From Blastocatellia bacterium (GTDB lineage: Bacteria > Acidobacteriota > Blastocatellia > Chloracidobacteriales > JADJPF01): 5,800 nucleotides of DNA. Numbering within the stretch: the first letter of the stretch is position 1; each line of letters starts with the position of its first letter. The translations under genes and the position numbers were made by a program. The stretch is taken from contig JAHFUF010000362.1 in assembly GCA_023265235.1 (NCBI GenBank), positions 1-5,800 on the forward strand, written 5' to 3'. Shown here in pieces: positions 5,273 to 5,800 of this stretch. The notes below the pieces were generated by a model that was given only the letters and a program-made list of their open reading frames with translations, was not told the origin of the DNA and searched no databases.

Positions 5273-5800
5273 ATGACAGATGAAAAAATTGAAATTCGCT
5301 CAGGATTAGTAGCTTTTGTTGGTCGTCCTAATGCAGGTAAGTCAACTTTGCTTAATAAATTAATTGGAGAAAAAATTGCGGCTGTTTCTGACAAACCACA
5401 AACAACACGCACTCAAATAAAAGGAATACTAAACCTTCCTCAAGGCCAGATTGTTTTTATTGATACTCCTGGTGTACACAAACCTGGATATAAGTTAAAT
5501 AAACGGATGATGCAAGCTGTACTTGAAGCCCTTAAAGATGTTGATATTGTGGTTCTAATGCGTGATGCATCAACAGATATGGGGCAAGGTGAACGCTATG
5601 TTTTAGACTTAATAAAACAAGCGGCTCGTCCAACATTTCTTTTACTTAATAAAACAGATTTGGTAAAAGAAAAGTTAATGCTCTTACCAGTAATGGATTT
5701 TTATCGCCAAGAATATGATTTCAAAGAAGTTATTCCTTTATCAGCACGTACAGGTGATAATACAAAGGTTCTAGTGGACAAACTCTTAGAATACCTCCCA
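5273..5800 (+). CDS. era: GTPase Era, N-terminal 176 codons (3' end outside window)
   Basis: The open frame runs to the right edge and contains the whole GTPase domain. G1 is GRPNAGKS at 17-24, G2 the DKPQTTRTQ segment at 40-48, G3 DTPG at 64-67, G4 NKTD at 126-129, and G5 SARTG at 157-161. Era binds the 3' end of 16S rRNA through a C-terminal KH domain and acts as a checkpoint in 30S subunit assembly. That KH domain, about 120 residues in typical members, would lie beyond the window. Er-type identity rather than EngA/Der or TrmE rests on the PQTTR effector segment, DTPGVHKP after G3, and the single G domain near the N-terminus. ATG 5273 is chosen because the frame has a TAG at 5252-5254 and no other ATG, GTG or TTG between. 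AGGA at 5253-5256 lies 16 nt upstream. The gene is last in the visible phoH-ybeY-CorC-like series. Confidence 0.96.
   Translation, partial: MTDEKIEIRSGLVAFVGRPNAGKSTLLNKLIGEKIAAVSDKPQTTRTQIKGILNLPQGQIVFIDTPGVHKPGYKLNKRMMQAVLEALKDVDIVVLMRDASTDMGQGERYVLDLIKQAARPTFLLLNKTDLVKEKLMLLPVMDFYRQEYDFKEVIPLSARTGDNTKVLVDKLLEYLP

Noticed and set aside
5134..5412. Minus-strand open frame across the end of the CorC-like gene and the start of era
   Set aside because: It is opposite two well-supported genes, including the Era G1 and G2 motifs, so it is a shadow frame.

Overview
The window is AT-rich bacterial chromosome with tightly packed genes, all on the + strand. Stop codons are TAA/TAG/TGA in the usual way, and some starts are TTG. 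The order phoH, ybeY, DUF21-CBS-CorC_HlyC membrane protein, era is a conserved housekeeping cluster. It resembles the proteobacterial phoH-ybeY-corC group joined to era, and it lacks the pgpH, dgkA and cdd genes that Firmicutes place between phoH and era. I lean towards an AT-rich Acidobacteriota-like lineage, but this is an inference from gene order and general feel, not a phylogenetic result.

Layout: (1) 1-1361 is the 3' part of an unrecognised gene whose frame is open to the left edge. It encodes a folded-looking N-terminal region, a 133-residue stretch with no charged residues that is rich in Met, Pro, Gln and Asn and built from DNA-level repeats, a second array of six 18-nt repeats, and an eight-ligand Cys/His zinc-binding module at the C-terminus. 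(2) 1454-2248 is an endonuclease/exonuclease/phosphatase (EEP, DNase I-like) hydrolase. (3) 2249-2455 is a 207-bp gap with a perfect 10-bp hairpin, a weaker bulged hairpin and a TATAAT box, and is the likely boundary between transcription units. (4) 2456-5800 is a four-gene run: phoH, ybeY, the CBS-domain membrane protein and the first 176 codons of era. The gaps are 3, 24 and 21 nt, so co-transcription is likely.

The last block concerns RNA and ribosome maturation. YbeY is the rRNA-maturation metalloendonuclease, Era is the 16S/30S assembly GTPase, PhoH is an ATPase commonly paired with YbeY, and the CorC-like protein occupies the position held by the soluble CBS protein YbeX/CorC in Proteobacteria.

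The two items most worth following up are the multi-repeat, Met-rich zinc-finger protein at the left, which I cannot assign to any family, and the DUF21 domain of the membrane protein. The latter appears to have lost several signature residues of the ion pathway while its cytosolic CBS and CorC_HlyC domains look intact. No mobile element, CRISPR array, tRNA or rRNA was seen.
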